A DNA stretch of 64,000 bases from Nocardia bhagyanarayanae (lineage in GTDB: Bacteria > Actinomycetota > Actinomycetes > Mycobacteriales > Mycobacteriaceae): positions 1,550,001 to 1,614,000 of the forward strand of contig NZ_VFPG01000001.1 of assembly GCF_006716565.1 (NCBI RefSeq), written 5' to 3'. The notes beneath the pieces are model-generated. The model was not told where the DNA came from. It saw only the letters and a list, made by a program, of their open reading frames with translations, and did no database searches. The position numbers were made by a program, and so were the translations under genes. The first letter of the stretch is position 1, and every line of letters begins with the position of its first letter. This document shows positions 38,743 to 48,400 of this stretch, one piece after another.

Positions 38743-39846
38743 TCAGCCTACCGGCGTGACAGCTCGCTCGTTCTCGAGTTCCTCCTCGTCGCCGCCCTCG
38801 CGCTTGTTGCGAAGCACGCTGCTGATGAACGCGGCGCCGATGAACGCAACACCGATCAGACCGGTGACGAGCTCGTTGACGTGCACGCCGATCGAGATCA
38901 GCAGGATCGCGGCGAGCGCGCCGATCGCCCAGTGCGCGCCGTGCTCCAGGTACACGTACTCCGAGAGCGTGCCCTTGCGCACCAGGTACACCGTGATGGA
39001 CCGGACGAACATGGCGCCGATCAGGCCGAGGCCGAGCGCGATGATGATCGGGTCCGAGGTGATGGCGAACGCGCCGATCACGCCGTCGAAGGAGAACGAG
39101 GCGTCCAGCACCTCGAGGTAGAGGAACAGGAAGAAGCCCGCCTTACCGGTGGCCTTGGCCAGCTCCGACGGTCCGCCCGCGTGCTCCTCGGTGTGGAACA
39201 TCGAGCCGAGCCCGTCGACCGCGATGTAGACGATCATGCCGAGTACGCCCGCGGCCAAGACGGTGGCGCGCTTGTCGTCGGGGGCCAGGAACTCCGCGGT
39301 CAGGATCAGGCCCGCGCCCGAGACCACGACCGAGAGCATGTCGAGCTTGCCCGCCGCCGCCAGCGGCCGCTCCAGCCAGCCGAGCCAGGTGATCTCCCGC
39401 TCCTCGAAGACGAAGTTCAGGAACAACAGCGCGAGGAACATGCCGCCGAACGCCGCGATCTGCGGGTGCGCGTCGGTGAGCAATGTCTCGTAGCTCGGGC
39501 TGCCGTCGGGGAAGTACGGCGCGTCACCCGCGGGCGGGTTGAGCGCGAGATCGAAAGCTTCCACCGGATTCAGACCCGCGGTGATCCACACGATCGCCAG
39601 CGGGAACACCAGGCGCATGCCGAAGACGGCGATGAGCACACCGATGGTCAAGAAGATGCGCTGCCAGAAATCGCTCATCCGCTGCAGGACGGTGGCGTTG
39701 ATGACGGCGTTGTCGAACGACAGGGAGACTTCGAGGATGCCCAGGATCGCGCACAGCGCGAGGGCGGTGGGGCCACCGTACAGGAACGCCACTACCAGGG
39801 ACGCCACGGTGACGAGGCCGGACAGGCCGAAGATGCGCAGGACCAC
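38743..39846 (-). CDS. DUF475 integral membrane protein, TerC-like
   Basis: 367 residues with about nine membrane helices. The early motif ILEVSLSFDNAVINATVL and later LEVLDASFSFDGVIGAFAI are the paired acidic signatures of the TerC/DUF475 superfamily, thought to move metal ions or to anchor TerD-type proteins at the membrane. GTG start. Being within the Ter locus supports a role as its membrane component. Confidence 0.9.
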   Translation of the reverse strand: MVLRIFGLSGLVTVASLVVAFLYGGPTALALCAILGILEVSLSFDNAVINATVLQRMSDFWQRIFLTIGVLIAVFGMRLVFPLAIVWITAGLNPVEAFDLALNPPAGDAPYFPDGSPSYETLLTDAHPQIAAFGGMFLALLFLNFVFEEREITWLGWLERPLAAAGKLDMLSVVVSGAGLILTAEFLAPDDKRATVLAAGVLGMIVYIAVDGLGSMFHTEEHAGGPSELAKATGKAGFFLFLYLEVLDASFSFDGVIGAFAITSDPIIIALGLGLIGAMFVRSITVYLVRKGTLSEYVYLEHGAHWAIGALAAILLISIGVHVNELVTGLIGVAFIGAAFISSVLRNKREGGDEEELENERAVTPVG

Positions 39847-39959
39847 GCGTGGACCTTTCGTGAATGGGAACTGAAACGGCGAGATCGATACCAGCGTGGC
39901 CGTTGAACCGCCGGATGTCCAACGAATGCGACCAGCGCGATAGCTGCCCCGGTCGCACG

Positions 39960-39991
39960 ACGAGGGGGCTCGTCAGGGCGAGCCCCCTCGT
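39960..39991 (-). terminator. Terminator after terD
   Basis: A perfect 13-bp stem (ACGAGGGGGCTCG and complement) with a TCAGGG loop, 16 bp beyond the terD stop codon. Confidence 0.8.
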
Positions 39992-40007
39992 GTTGAGCGT
40001 GTCTTCG

Positions 40008-40583
40008 TTAGACGTTCACGCCGTAGTCACGGGCGATGCCCGCCAGGCCGGAGGCGTAGCCCTGGCCGATGGCGCGGAACTTCCACTCGGCGCCGTTGCG
40101 GTACAGCTCGCCGAAGACCATGGCGGTCTCGGTCGAGGCGTCCTCGCTCAGGTCGTAGCGGGCCAGCTCGGTGCCGTTGCTGCGGTCCACGACGCGGATG
40201 TAGGCGTTGCGCACCTGACCGAACGACTGCTGACGGGTGTCGGCGTCGTAGATCGAGACGGGGAAGAAGATGCTCTCGATGGTCGGCGGGGTGTTGGCCA
40301 GGTCGACGTTGATGACCTCGTCGTCGCCCTCGCCCTCGCCGGTGCGGTTGTCGCCCGCGTGCTCGATGGCGCCCTCCGGCGAGCGGAGGTTGTTGAAGAA
40401 CACGAAGTGCTGGTCGCTCAGCACCTTCTTGTCGCCACCGGTCGCGATCGCGCTGGCATCCAAGTCGAAGTCGGTACCGGTAGTGGTCCGAATATCCCAC
40501 CCCAGGCCGACGGAAACAGCAGTCAGGTTAGGCGCCTCCTTGGTCAGCGAGACGTTGCCGCCCTTGGACAAACTGACACCCAT
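40008..40583 (-). CDS. terD: Tellurium-resistance protein TerD
   Basis: A 191-residue canonical Ter[21 protein letters not shown] at the start, the calcium ligands in FDLDASAI and the block [17 protein letters not shown], and the end [12 protein letters not shown] are diagnostic. Cytoplasmic or membrane-peripheral, calcium-binding, needed for Ter-type stress resistance. ATG 40583; the frame runs on upstream without meaning. Divergent from the coiled-coil gene and the biosynthetic operon, so the 144-bp spacer probably controls both. Confidence 0.96.
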   Translation of the reverse strand: MGVSLSKGGNVSLTKEAPNLTAVSVGLGWDIRTTTGTDFDLDASAIATGGDKKVLSDQHFVFFNNLRSPEGAIEHAGDNRTGEGEGDDEVINVDLANTPPTIESIFFPVSIYDADTRQQSFGQVRNAYIRVVDRSNGTELARYDLSEDASTETAMVFGELYRNGAEWKFRAIGQGYASGLAGIARDYGVNV

Positions 40584-40727
40584 GCGGGAATCCCTTTCAT
40601 TAGTCCGTCTGTGGTCCCAGCATGTCCGAATCGCCGGGTACGACTTACGACAGTAGTAGGTTTCGGCGAACTTGCGTAGGAACTGGGGGAACCCCCGGCG
40701 AACAGGAAGATCTCCTACCATCGGGGC

Positions 40728-41945
40728 GTGGTAGGGCGCAGGCGGAGCTGGTTCCGGTCGTCCGGGAACAGCGAATGGATCGAGCAGGCACGAGCCCGGC
40801 TCGCGGACGCGTTCCTCGACATGGACCGGCGGCAGAGCGCGGCGGAGGCCGCGGTGCACGCCTCGGAGGAAGTCTTCTCCGAGCGGGGGTTCGCGGCGGC
40901 GTGGGATCCGGTGCGCGGCCGCTGTTACGACGCGGCGGGCGCGTATCTGGCGCTGACCGAGGAACTCGAGGCGGCCCAGCGCGACGGCACGAGCGTCGCC
41001 GACGGTCAGCAGCGCGCCGACGCCGTCACGCGGCAGTTGGTCGAGGCCGCACGCGCGGTGGACGAGTTCTATCGAAGCAACCAGACCCGGCTCGAGGAAG
41101 CCGTCGCGATCGTTCGCTCGGTGCCGCAGCTGGCGCAGCAGGTGAAGGTCGCGGCCGCCGCGGTGCGCGGGCAGGCCGCCGAATCCGAGTACGCCGAATA
41201 CCCCTCGGTGCGGCAGCGCGCGGCCGCCGTGGATGAGGCGCTGGTCACACTGGAATCGGCAGGTGCGAGCGGTGGTTCGGGCGCCGTCCGCACGGCAGCG
41301 AACCGCTTGGACGCGGCCACCAAGGAATTGGCAGAAGCGTTGGCGCAGGCCCCATCTCGGCTCGGCGCCGCGAATACCGCGCTCACCTCGGTGGATACCA
41401 GGCTGGCCGCCGTACGGAACCGGTCCGAGCGGGTCGGGCCGGCCTACTCGGCCTTGCTGCGCGAGTTCAATGCTGCGAGTTCGGCGGATCTGGCCAACAA
41501 TGGGCGGGAAAGCCAGCAAGCCATCGATGCCGCCGCCGACGCTCTCGCCAGGGCACGCGCCGCATTGGTCGCCAAGAATCCGGAGTCAGCCCTTGAATTG
41601 ACCGCTACCGCGCGGGGGAGCCTCGGCGCGGCCGAGCAGCTGATCGACGCCGTCACCAAGCGGCTCGAACTGTTGCGCTCGGTTCGCGAGGACCCGCAAG
41701 ACAAGGCCAAGGCCGTACGATTCAGGTTGCGGGACGCACAGATGCTCGCGGTGAGTCGGGGGCTCGCGGGCGAATGGGGATCTGTGCTGGACGCACAGGC
41801 CGAACGAATCGAACGAATCACCGAAACACTGTCGGGGCGGCACCCCGATTACTGGGCCTATGTGGCGGAACTGGATGCCGTCACCGAATTCATAGCCGGG
41901 GTAGTGGATCGAATGAGAAAACAAGCAGGACCACGACGAGAATGA
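40728..41945 (+). CDS. Coiled-coil protein of the Ter locus, function unknown
   Basis: 405 residues, Ala/Glu/Arg-rich and almost wholly alpha-helical, with long heptad-like stretches (about 90-330). No signal peptide, membrane helix or catalytic motif. I do not recognise a named domain. It starts (GTG) divergently from terD and is followed 13 bp later by the HpcH/HpaI-like gene, so it is the first gene of the four-gene Ter metabolic operon. A scaffold linking Ter components is a reasonable guess only. Confidence 0.8.
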   Translation: MVGRRRSWFRSSGNSEWIEQARARLADAFLDMDRRQSAAEAAVHASEEVFSERGFAAAWDPVRGRCYDAAGAYLALTEELEAAQRDGTSVADGQQRADAVTRQLVEAARAVDEFYRSNQTRLEEAVAIVRSVPQLAQQVKVAAAAVRGQAAESEYAEYPSVRQRAAAVDEALVTLESAGASGGSGAVRTAANRLDAATKELAEALAQAPSRLGAANTALTSVDTRLAAVRNRSERVGPAYSALLREFNAASSADLANNGRESQQAIDAAADALARARAALVAKNPESALELTATARGSLGAAEQLIDAVTKRLELLRSVREDPQDKAKAVRFRLRDAQMLAVSRGLAGEWGSVLDAQAERIERITETLSGRHPDYWAYVAELDAVTEFIAGVVDRMRKQAGPRRE

Positions 41946-41958
41946 GGACGGAGCACCG

Positions 41959-43170
41959 ATGACCGCTCCTGTCGCCGTCCAGCAGGAAGTATCCCTGCGG
42001 AAGCGACTGCCGCTGCGCCACTTTCGGCAGCTGCAAGGCCCCGACGCCAGACATCTCTTCCACCGCCAGCCCGAACCGTTCGGTGAGCACACCGACCGGG
42101 ACCTGCTCGCGTACGGCCTCGGCGCGACCCTGTACGCGCCCGCCACCAGACCCGATCTCGCCGAGACCATCCGGCGCCGCGCCGACCGCGGCGTCTGCTC
42201 GATGGTGATCGACCTCGAGGACGCCGTCGCCGACGACGAGGTGGAGCTCGCGAAGAAACAGGCCGTCGACGCGCTCGGCGAGCTGGCGGCCAGCTCGGAA
42301 CCCAACCCGTTGTTGTTCATTCGCGTGCGCGAGGCGAGCGCCATCGGCGAGATCGTCGACCAACTCGGGGCGGGCGCGCCTGCGCTGACCGGCTTCGTCT
42401 TCCCGAAGTTCGACAGCTCCACCGGGCGCGCCTATCTGGACGCGCTGCAAGCGGCGACCGAGCGCTTGGGCAGGCCGCTCTATGGCATGCCGGTGCTCGA
42501 ATCGGCGGCCCTGGTGCACCGCCAGACCCGCGATCAGGAGCTGACCAACATCGCGTCCATGCTGGCCGAACACCGGGAGCGAGTGCTCGCGGTGCGGGTC
42601 GGCGCCACCGACATGTGCTCGACCTTCGGCATCCGCCGCGACCGCGACCTGACCATCTACGACGTGCGGGTGGTCGCCGACGTCATCGCCGACATCGTGA
42701 ACTACCTGGGCCGCGCCGACGGCACCGGTTTCGTGATCACCGGACCGGTGTGGGAGTACTTCGCCGATCACGAGCGGATGTTCCGGCCGCTGCTGCGCAC
42801 CGCGCCGTTCGAGGAGTCCGACGCCGTGCCATTTCGTCAGTACCTGGTCAGCCGGGATCTGGACGGACTGCTGCGCGAGATCACCCTGGACCGGGCCAAC
42901 GGCATCCAGGGCAAGACGGTGATCCACCCCTCGCACGTCGCGGCGGTGCACGCGCTGTCGGTGGTGTCGCACGAGGAGTACTCCGACGCGCTCGACATCC
43001 TTCAGGTCGACGTGGGCGGGGTGGCGGCCTCGGGTTACCGCAACAAGATGAACGAGATGCGGCCACACCGCAGTTGGGCCCGGCAGACGCTGCTGCGGGC
43101 GCGCGTATTCGGGGTGGCGAACAAGGGAGTTTCTTTCGTGGATCTGCTCACGGCGTTGGTGAAGGTATGA
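41959..43170 (+). CDS. HpcH/HpaI aldolase / citrate-lyase-beta-like protein of the Ter module
   Basis: 403 residues, TIM-barrel. The start of the barrel has LYAPATRPDLAETIRRRADR and the metal-binding MVIDLEDAVADDEVELA; later PVLESAALVH and the catalytic-region DRDLTIYDVRVVAD. The family cleaves or forms carbon-carbon bonds on CoA thioesters or 2-keto acids with Mg2+. In Ter loci this protein belongs to the predicted small-molecule pathway together with PRTases and a HAD phosphatase, which are its next neighbours here. Its TGA overlaps the ATG of a micro-reading-frame (ATGA) leading to the PRTase gene. Confidence 0.88.
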   Translation: MTAPVAVQQEVSLRKRLPLRHFRQLQGPDARHLFHRQPEPFGEHTDRDLLAYGLGATLYAPATRPDLAETIRRRADRGVCSMVIDLEDAVADDEVELAKKQAVDALGELAASSEPNPLLFIRVREASAIGEIVDQLGAGAPALTGFVFPKFDSSTGRAYLDALQAATERLGRPLYGMPVLESAALVHRQTRDQELTNIASMLAEHRERVLAVRVGATDMCSTFGIRRDRDLTIYDVRVVADVIADIVNYLGRADGTGFVITGPVWEYFADHERMFRPLLRTAPFEESDAVPFRQYLVSRDLDGLLREITLDRANGIQGKTVIHPSHVAAVHALSVVSHEEYSDALDILQVDVGGVAASGYRNKMNEMRPHRSWARQTLLRARVFGVANKGVSFVDLLTALVKV

Positions 43171-43288
43171 GCGAACGAAGTGAGCGAATCATGTGCCAGC
43201 GTGCATCGCGCATGCCGGAGCCGAGCGTCAGCGAGGCGCAGGCATGAGTGGTAGGAGCCGTCCGAGCGGTAGTGAGGCGCGGGCATGA
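43167..43288 (+). repeat. MIRU-like intergenic element with two ATGA-coupled micro-frames
   Basis: The first micro-frame, 43167-43247 (26 codons, begins MSERSERIMC), overlaps the stop of the HpcH gene; the second, 43244-43288 (14 codons, MSGRSRPSGSEARA), overlaps its stop and also the ATG of the PRTase gene. All three junctions are ATGA. The repeated GAGCGAACGAAGTGAGCGA wording is like mycobacterial MIRU elements, which insert between overlapping genes and keep translational coupling. Confidence 0.7.
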
Positions 43289-45996
43289 CCTCGCCGTGGG
43301 CGACCCGAACACTCGGTATCGAATTGCATCATCTGTCTTGTCACGGCACCAGTTCCGACGGCGTGCTGCCCGCCGAGTTGTCGATCGACATGCTGATCGA
43401 GCCCGGTTTGCGGCGCAATCCGCGCCGGGCGCACCTGCTGGTCTCGACGGTGCTCGGCAAGCACCTGCCCACCGATCCGCGGGTGGTGCTCGACGCGGGC
43501 AACCGGCTCGGTGATCTGGTGCGCGCCGTCCTCGACGAGCGCGCCGGCGAACCGGCGGCTCCGGCCGTCGTGCTCGGATTCGCCGAGACCGCAACGGGTC
43601 TCGGTCACACCGTCGCGGCGCGAATCGGCGCGCGGTGCTACCTGCATTCGACGCGCCGCGACGTGCCGGAGGCCGACACCCTCGCCGGTTTCGAAGAGGG
43701 GCACTCGCACGCCACCTCGCACCTGCTGCAACCCGCGCCCGCCGAGATCTTCCGAAACGACCTGCCGTTGGTGCTGGTCGACGACGAGATCTCCACCGGC
43801 GCGACGGCGATCGACGCGGTGCGCGCGCTGCACGACTTCGCGCCGCGCTCGCACTATGTGCTCGCCTCGTTGGTGGACATGCGCACCGACGCGGACCGGG
43901 CCGTATTCGAAAGCGCGGCGGCCGAACTCGGCGCCCGCATCGACACCGTGTGCTTGGCCGCAGGATTGACCAAGCTGCCCGACGGCCTGATCGAGGCCGT
44001 CACGTCGATGCCCGATCCCGCGCTGAATCCTGTCGCGCCGCAGCGTGGTTCGTTCGGTCGCCTCGAACTGCCATGGCCCGATTCGGTGCCCGAGGGCGGA
44101 CGGCACGGGATACTGGACTCCGACACCCCAGCCTTCGAATCGGCCGTCGCCGCGGCGGCCGCGGTGCTGACCGCGCGCCTGGCCGTCGACGCGCCGGATC
44201 GTCCGGTCATCGTGCTCGGGCACGAGGAGCTGATGTACCTGCCGCTGCGGCTGGCCGCCGCGCTGGCCGAGTCGGGTGTCCCGACCAGGTATCAGACGAC
44301 GACCCGCTCGCCCGCCTACGTCCTGGACGAGCCGGGGTACCCGCTACGGCGCGGATTCCGTTTCGTCGCACCGGAACCCGACGCGGACGCGCCGCGCTAT
44401 CTCTACAACGCCTGCTGGCCGGAGGATTTCGACGCGGAGCTGCGCGAGCTCACGGCGCAGCGTGCGGTCGAGGACATCCTCGACAACGATGCGCGGATCT
44501 CGGGAGATGGCGTGCGGGCCGCCGGCGGAGGTGCGCGAGACGCGGGAGCCGACGACGACGACGCGCGGGCCGCGCGCGATGGCGTGACCGGTTCGGACTC
44601 GTCCGGCGGTACCGGAGTCGATCCGGTTCTCGTCGTGGTACTCGATCCGCCCGCCGACACGCCGGAGCTCATCGCGGAGGGCGGTTTGGTCGACGTTCTC
44701 ACCGCATCGGGGGCCGACGTGCTCGTCGCGCTCGTGCCGGGCGCCGATCCGCGTAAGTTGGACATCGAGCGGCGTGCGACAGCCAAGGCCGCGACCGTCG
44801 ACGAGGAGGTCGAGACGAACGGCTCCGTGCGCACCGAGACGTTGCCGGAAGCGACCGGGGAGCCTCGGCTACCCGCACCCCTGCACGGGCCGGACTTCGG
44901 CTCGTACGCGGCCGACGAGGTCTCCTGGCTGCTGAAGGACCTGTCCGACGCGGACCTCGAGGCCGACGTCGCCGAGCGGGAGCGCCGCATCCAAGCGGGT
45001 GTCGCGCACTACGCGGAGTCGCTGCCGATCGAATACCAGCCGGACGCCGCTTATCGCGGTCTGTTCGACGAAGTGCTCGCGGAGAGCGCCGAGCGGCTTG
45101 CCCTCGCCGTGGCCACCGTCTCCGAACTCGTGGTCGCCGAGCGCGGCGAGGACATCGTGCTGGTGTCGCTCGCGCGCGCGGGCACGCCGGTCGGGATCCT
45201 GATGAAGCGCTGGTTGCGCTCGGGCCGGGGCGACGGGCTGCCCGGCCTCGATGTGCCGCACTACGCGGTATCCATCGTGCGGGACCGCGGCATCGACGCG
45301 ACCGCGCTGGATTACCTTGCCCGGCATCACGATCCGTCCTCGGTGGTGTTCGTAGACGGCTGGACCGGCAAGGGCGCGATCACCAAGGAACTCACCGAGG
45401 CGCTCGACGCCTATCACGCGGCGGGCGGCGCCCGATTCGACGACGAGCTCGCCGTGCTCGCCGATCCCGGCCACTGCGTGCGCACCTACGGCACCCGTGA
45501 CGATTTCCTGATCGCCTCGGCGTGCCTGAATTCCACCGTGTCCGGGCTCATCTCGCGCACCGTGCTGAACGACACGCTCATCGGGCCGGGCGATTTCCAC
45601 GGCGCGAAGTTCTATCGCGAACTGGCGGCCGACGACGTCTCCGGCCGCCTGCTCGACGCCGTCACCGGCGCTTTCGACGCCGTGCGCCCGCGCGTGCCCG
45701 CCGAGCTTGCCGCGGTGCTCGGCTCGGATCGGACTCCCACCTGGACCGGCTGGTCCTCGGTGGAGAAGGTGCGTGCCGAATACGGCATCGCCAGTGTGAA
45801 TTTCGTGAAGCCGGGGGTCGGCGAGACCACCCGGGTGCTGCTGCGGCGCGTGCCGTGGCGGGTGCTGGTCCGCGAGGCCGACGCCCCCGAGCACGCGCAC
45901 ATCCGGATGCTCGCCGCCGCGCGCGGTGTGCCCGTCGAGGTCGTCCCCGATCTGGCGTACTCGTGCATGGGATTGATCAAGGAAGTACCGAAGTAG
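43285..45996 (+). CDS. Four-domain Ter-module protein: PRTase + TRSP + PRTase + PELOTA
   Basis: 903 residues combining domains that are commonly separate in Ter loci. Residues 1-240: phosphoribosyltransferase (PRTase_2 type) with the PRPP loop VLVDDEISTGATA at 163-175. About 280-530: TRSP domain with the naming motif TTRSP (339-343). An acidic, low-complexity linker (405-445) interrupts it. About 535-800: second PRTase (PRTase_1/StiP-like) with loop VFVDGWTGKGAIT near 688-700. About 815-903: PELOTA-like RNA-binding domain (VNFVKPGVGETTRVLLRRVP). Comparative genomics predicts that such proteins make a nucleoside-like metabolite. ATG overlaps the preceding micro-frame; the HAD gene starts immediately after its stop. 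Confidence 0.88.
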   Translation: MTSPWATRTLGIELHHLSCHGTSSDGVLPAELSIDMLIEPGLRRNPRRAHLLVSTVLGKHLPTDPRVVLDAGNRLGDLVRAVLDERAGEPAAPAVVLGFAETATGLGHTVAARIGARCYLHSTRRDVPEADTLAGFEEGHSHATSHLLQPAPAEIFRNDLPLVLVDDEISTGATAIDAVRALHDFAPRSHYVLASLVDMRTDADRAVFESAAAELGARIDTVCLAAGLTKLPDGLIEAVTSMPDPALNPVAPQRGSFGRLELPWPDSVPEGGRHGILDSDTPAFESAVAAAAAVLTARLAVDAPDRPVIVLGHEELMYLPLRLAAALAESGVPTRYQTTTRSPAYVLDEPGYPLRRGFRFVAPEPDADAPRYLYNACWPEDFDAELRELTAQRAVEDILDNDARISGDGVRAAGGGARDAGADDDDARAARDGVTGSDSSGGTGVDPVLVVVLDPPADTPELIAEGGLVDVLTASGADVLVALVPGADPRKLDIERRATAKAATVDEEVETNGSVRTETLPEATGEPRLPAPLHGPDFGSYAADEVSWLLKDLSDADLEADVAERERRIQAGVAHYAESLPIEYQPDAAYRGLFDEVLAESAERLALAVATVSELVVAERGEDIVLVSLARAGTPVGILMKRWLRSGRGDGLPGLDVPHYAVSIVRDRGIDATALDYLARHHDPSSVVFVDGWTGKGAITKELTEALDAYHAAGGARFDDELAVLADPGHCVRTYGTRDDFLIASACLNSTVSGLISRTVLNDTLIGPGDFHGAKFYRELAADDVSGRLLDAVTGAFDAVRPRVPAELAAVLGSDRTPTWTGWSSVEKVRAEYGIASVNFVKPGVGETTRVLLRRVPWRVLVREADAPEHAHIRMLAAARGVPVEVVPDLAYSCMGLIKEVPK

Positions 45997-46839
45997 ATGC
46001 TATTGGTAAGACCACGAAGACAAGCGCTAGTCGCCACCGATCTCGACCGCACGATGATCTACTCGCGCAACGCCTTCAGCACCGCCTCGGAGGTGCCGAT
46101 GGTGTGCGTGGAGCATCTGGAGGGCGCGCCGCTGTCGTTCATGACGACGGCCGCGGCGCTGCGCATGCAGACGCTCACCCAACCGGCGGCCGTCATCCCG
46201 ACGACTACCCGGACCATCAAGCAGTTCAATCGGATTCGACTACCCGGGGCGCCTTGGCGCTACGCGATCACGAGCAACGGCGGCAACATCCTGGTCGACG
46301 GCGTCCCGGATATGCGCTGGCGCATCGACATCGACGTGAAGGTGCGCCAGAGCGGCGCCACCCTCTCGGAGGTGAGCGCCGAGCTACGCGCCAGGATCGA
46401 CGACTCCTGGGTGACCAAGTTCCGCGTCGCCGATCATCTCTTCTGCTACCTGGTGGTCAAGCCCAAGGCGGTGCCCGAGGGCTTCCTCGCCGAATGGGAT
46501 GCCTGGTGCCGCGAGCGCGGCTGGTCGGCCTCCCAGCAGGGCCGCAAGATCTACACGATGCCGCAGTCGGTGTGCAAGAGCGTCGCGGTCGCCGAGGTGC
46601 GCCGCCGTCTGATGGAATCCGGCGAGCTCACCGGCGAAGCCAAGACTTTCGCCGCCGGTGACGGCGCACTGGACGCCGAAATGCTGCGCGCCGCCGACTC
46701 GGCCATCCGGCCGCGGCACGGCGAGCTCGAACAACTCAACTGGACCAGCCCCAACCTCACCATCACCCGCGCCACCGGCATCCTCGCCGGCGAGGAGATC
46801 ATCAACTGGTTCATCAAGGCGGCGCCGCTCGCCGACTGA
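45997..46839 (+). CDS. HAD-superfamily phosphatase of the Ter module
   Basis: 280 residues. HAD motif I is VATDLDRTMIYS (Asp nucleophile near residue 15), motif II the Ser in YAITSNGG, motif III Lys near VCKSVAVAEVR and motif IV AAGDGALDAEML. A long cap (about 105-190) follows motif II, as in type C2 HADs. Expected to dephosphorylate the product of the PRTases. Its ATG abuts the TAG of the PRTase gene, so it is the last gene of the operon. Confidence 0.88.
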   Translation: MLLVRPRRQALVATDLDRTMIYSRNAFSTASEVPMVCVEHLEGAPLSFMTTAAALRMQTLTQPAAVIPTTTRTIKQFNRIRLPGAPWRYAITSNGGNILVDGVPDMRWRIDIDVKVRQSGATLSEVSAELRARIDDSWVTKFRVADHLFCYLVVKPKAVPEGFLAEWDAWCRERGWSASQQGRKIYTMPQSVCKSVAVAEVRRRLMESGELTGEAKTFAAGDGALDAEMLRAADSAIRPRHGELEQLNWTSPNLTITRATGILAGEEIINWFIKAAPLAD

Positions 46840-46897
46840 GGTCGTACCCGTCTCCGGTCGTGCGCGAGATGCGGACGACCGTTCGCGGGCTTCGGGT

Positions 46898-46928
46898 GCG
46901 GACCGGCGCGAACGCCGTGCCGGTCCGC
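46898..46928. terminator. Bidirectional hairpin between the HAD and AIM24 genes
   Basis: GCGGACCGGC and its complement GCCGGTCCGC form a 10-bp stem with an 11-nt loop in the spacer between the two convergent operons. Confidence 0.6.
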
Positions 46929-46933
46929 CGAAC

Positions 46934-47695
46934 TCAGTACTGCTGCTGACCCGCGAGCTGCTGGGCGATCACACCCTGAAGGCGTTGCAGGCCACCGACG
47001 GTGACGCCGCTCTGCAACTGGCCCTCGATGGTGCGCACGAGCACCGAGTCGCTCATGACCTTCTCGCTGGACTGGATGAGCACCGTCCCGGCGCCGGTGA
47101 AATCGAACTGCCGCTCCTCACCGGAGTTCACGCCGAAGCGCGCCGCGCCCGCCGCGAGGAAGCTGGAGACCCACTGGTGGTCGTAGTGGTGGCTGGGGGA
47201 GGGGCAGTCGGCCCAGCCGACCAGCGATTCCGGGTCGACCCGCAGCGGCGGCTCGGCGAAGATCACCGGCCCGTTGGACGAGGCGAGGAACTTGCCCGTG
47301 CCGATCAGGGTGAGGAATCCGGGCACGATCGACTGCTTCAGCGCGAGACCAGGCTCGAAGGCGAGCAGGTTGGCCGCGCGGATGGTGAGGTTGCCGTCGT
47401 CGAGATCGAAGGAATTGATGTCGTAGCCGCGGTCGCCGATGATCAGCTTGCCGTGGCCCTCGGCCACGACGTAGTCGTTGGTGAACAGCGGCGCCGAGAA
47501 CTGCTGCGACACCATGTGCATCAGCCCACCGTGCAGGCCGTGGGTGAGCAGCTGGAAGTTCATCTGGCCGTAGTAGGCGATCATCGCGCCCTTGCGCATG
47601 AACCACGGCTTGTTGAGGTCGATGCAGTAGGCGTAGCTGTTGCCCGGGATGTTGTCGCTCTCGCCGAGCGTCATCGGGTTCAGGATCTGGGCCAT
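46934..47695 (-). CDS. AIM24-family protein (third of three)
   Basis: 253 residues with the AIM24/TraB-like beta-helix pattern: ARIRAANLLAFEPGL-type strands, DPESLVGW and a final AGTVLIQSS strand. AIM24 (DUF124) proteins are predicted lipid- or membrane-associated beta-rich scaffolds and are often linked with TerD genes. Two bases separate its ATG (47695) from the stop of the preceding AIM24 gene. A poorly conserved upstream stretch is excluded. Confidence 0.82.
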   Translation of the reverse strand: MAQILNPMTLGESDNIPGNSYAYCIDLNKPWFMRKGAMIAYYGQMNFQLLTHGLHGGLMHMVSQQFSAPLFTNDYVVAEGHGKLIIGDRGYDINSFDLDDGNLTIRAANLLAFEPGLALKQSIVPGFLTLIGTGKFLASSNGPVIFAEPPLRVDPESLVGWADCPSPSHHYDHQWVSSFLAAGAARFGVNSGEERQFDFTGAGTVLIQSSEKVMSDSVLVRTIEGQLQSGVTVGGLQRLQGVIAQQLAGQQQY

Positions 47696-47697
47696 GG

Positions 47698-48390
47698 TCA
47701 CAACTTCTCTTCGGAGGCCTGCACGTAGACGACACCCTGTCCGACGCAATGCAATTGCATCGCCTCGCCGGAGCCGCGCCCGACCGCGTCACGCCAGCTC
47801 AGCGCGGTCTTCAGTTCGGTCTGCACATTGCCGTAGGCGGCGACGAACGCCTGCGGATCGACCACGATCGGATTCGGCCCGCCCACTTGCAGTTCCAGGA
47901 AGCCGCCGTGCGCGAGCAGTACCGCGGCGCCGTGCCCGGACAGCTGGGTGGTGAACATGCCCTGCCCGGTCAGCGCGCCGGAGGCCGCGCCGCGCAGCGC
48001 GCCCATCAGACCGCCGCCGCCACCGCCGCCGGAACTCGCCACCGAGACGATCGAACTCTGCAGACCCGCGGTATTGGCAAGCAGCCGTGAGGCTTCCACC
48101 CGCAGCGACGCGCCGGGCTGCATCTGCACGACGTGCACCTCGAGCCCCGCGAAGCCGTAGTGCACCTGGCCGTTGCCCTGCGCGAGCATGGTGCGCTCGT
48201 GCTCGCCCGCCATCATGCGGCCCGCCATGCCCATCAGCCCGCCGCCGCCCATGCCCTGCGCGCCCGGAATCTGGTGCGGCGCAAAGGAAACGTCGCCGCT
48301 GTAGTAGAGCATCGCGCCGCTGCGCGCGACGACGCCGCCCGCCATGCCGACGTCGACCTTGACGACCTTGCCGTTGACTTTCTCGAACAT
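47698..48390 (-). CDS. AIM24-family protein (second of three)
   Basis: 230 residues. AIM24-like strands include LRVEASRLLANTAGLQ, VDPQAFVAAYGNVQ and the C-terminal GQGVVYVQASEE. A Gly-rich loop (residues 117-127) and a Met/Gly-rich segment (about 45-62) are unusual insertions. Middle gene of the minus-strand AIM24 trio, 10 bp after the first. Confidence 0.83.
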   Translation of the reverse strand: MFEKVNGKVVKVDVGMAGGVVARSGAMLYYSGDVSFAPHQIPGAQGMGGGGLMGMAGRMMAGEHERTMLAQGNGQVHYGFAGLEVHVVQMQPGASLRVEASRLLANTAGLQSSIVSVASSGGGGGGGLMGALRGAASGALTGQGMFTTQLSGHGAAVLLAHGGFLELQVGGPNPIVVDPQAFVAAYGNVQTELKTALSWRDAVGRGSGEAMQLHCVGQGVVYVQASEEKL

Positions 48391-48400
48391 CCCCGGCCCC

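Noticed and set aside
40584..41519. Upstream extension of terD
   Set aside because: The TerD family starts at MGVSLSKGG (40583); the extension is antisense to the coiled-coil gene.
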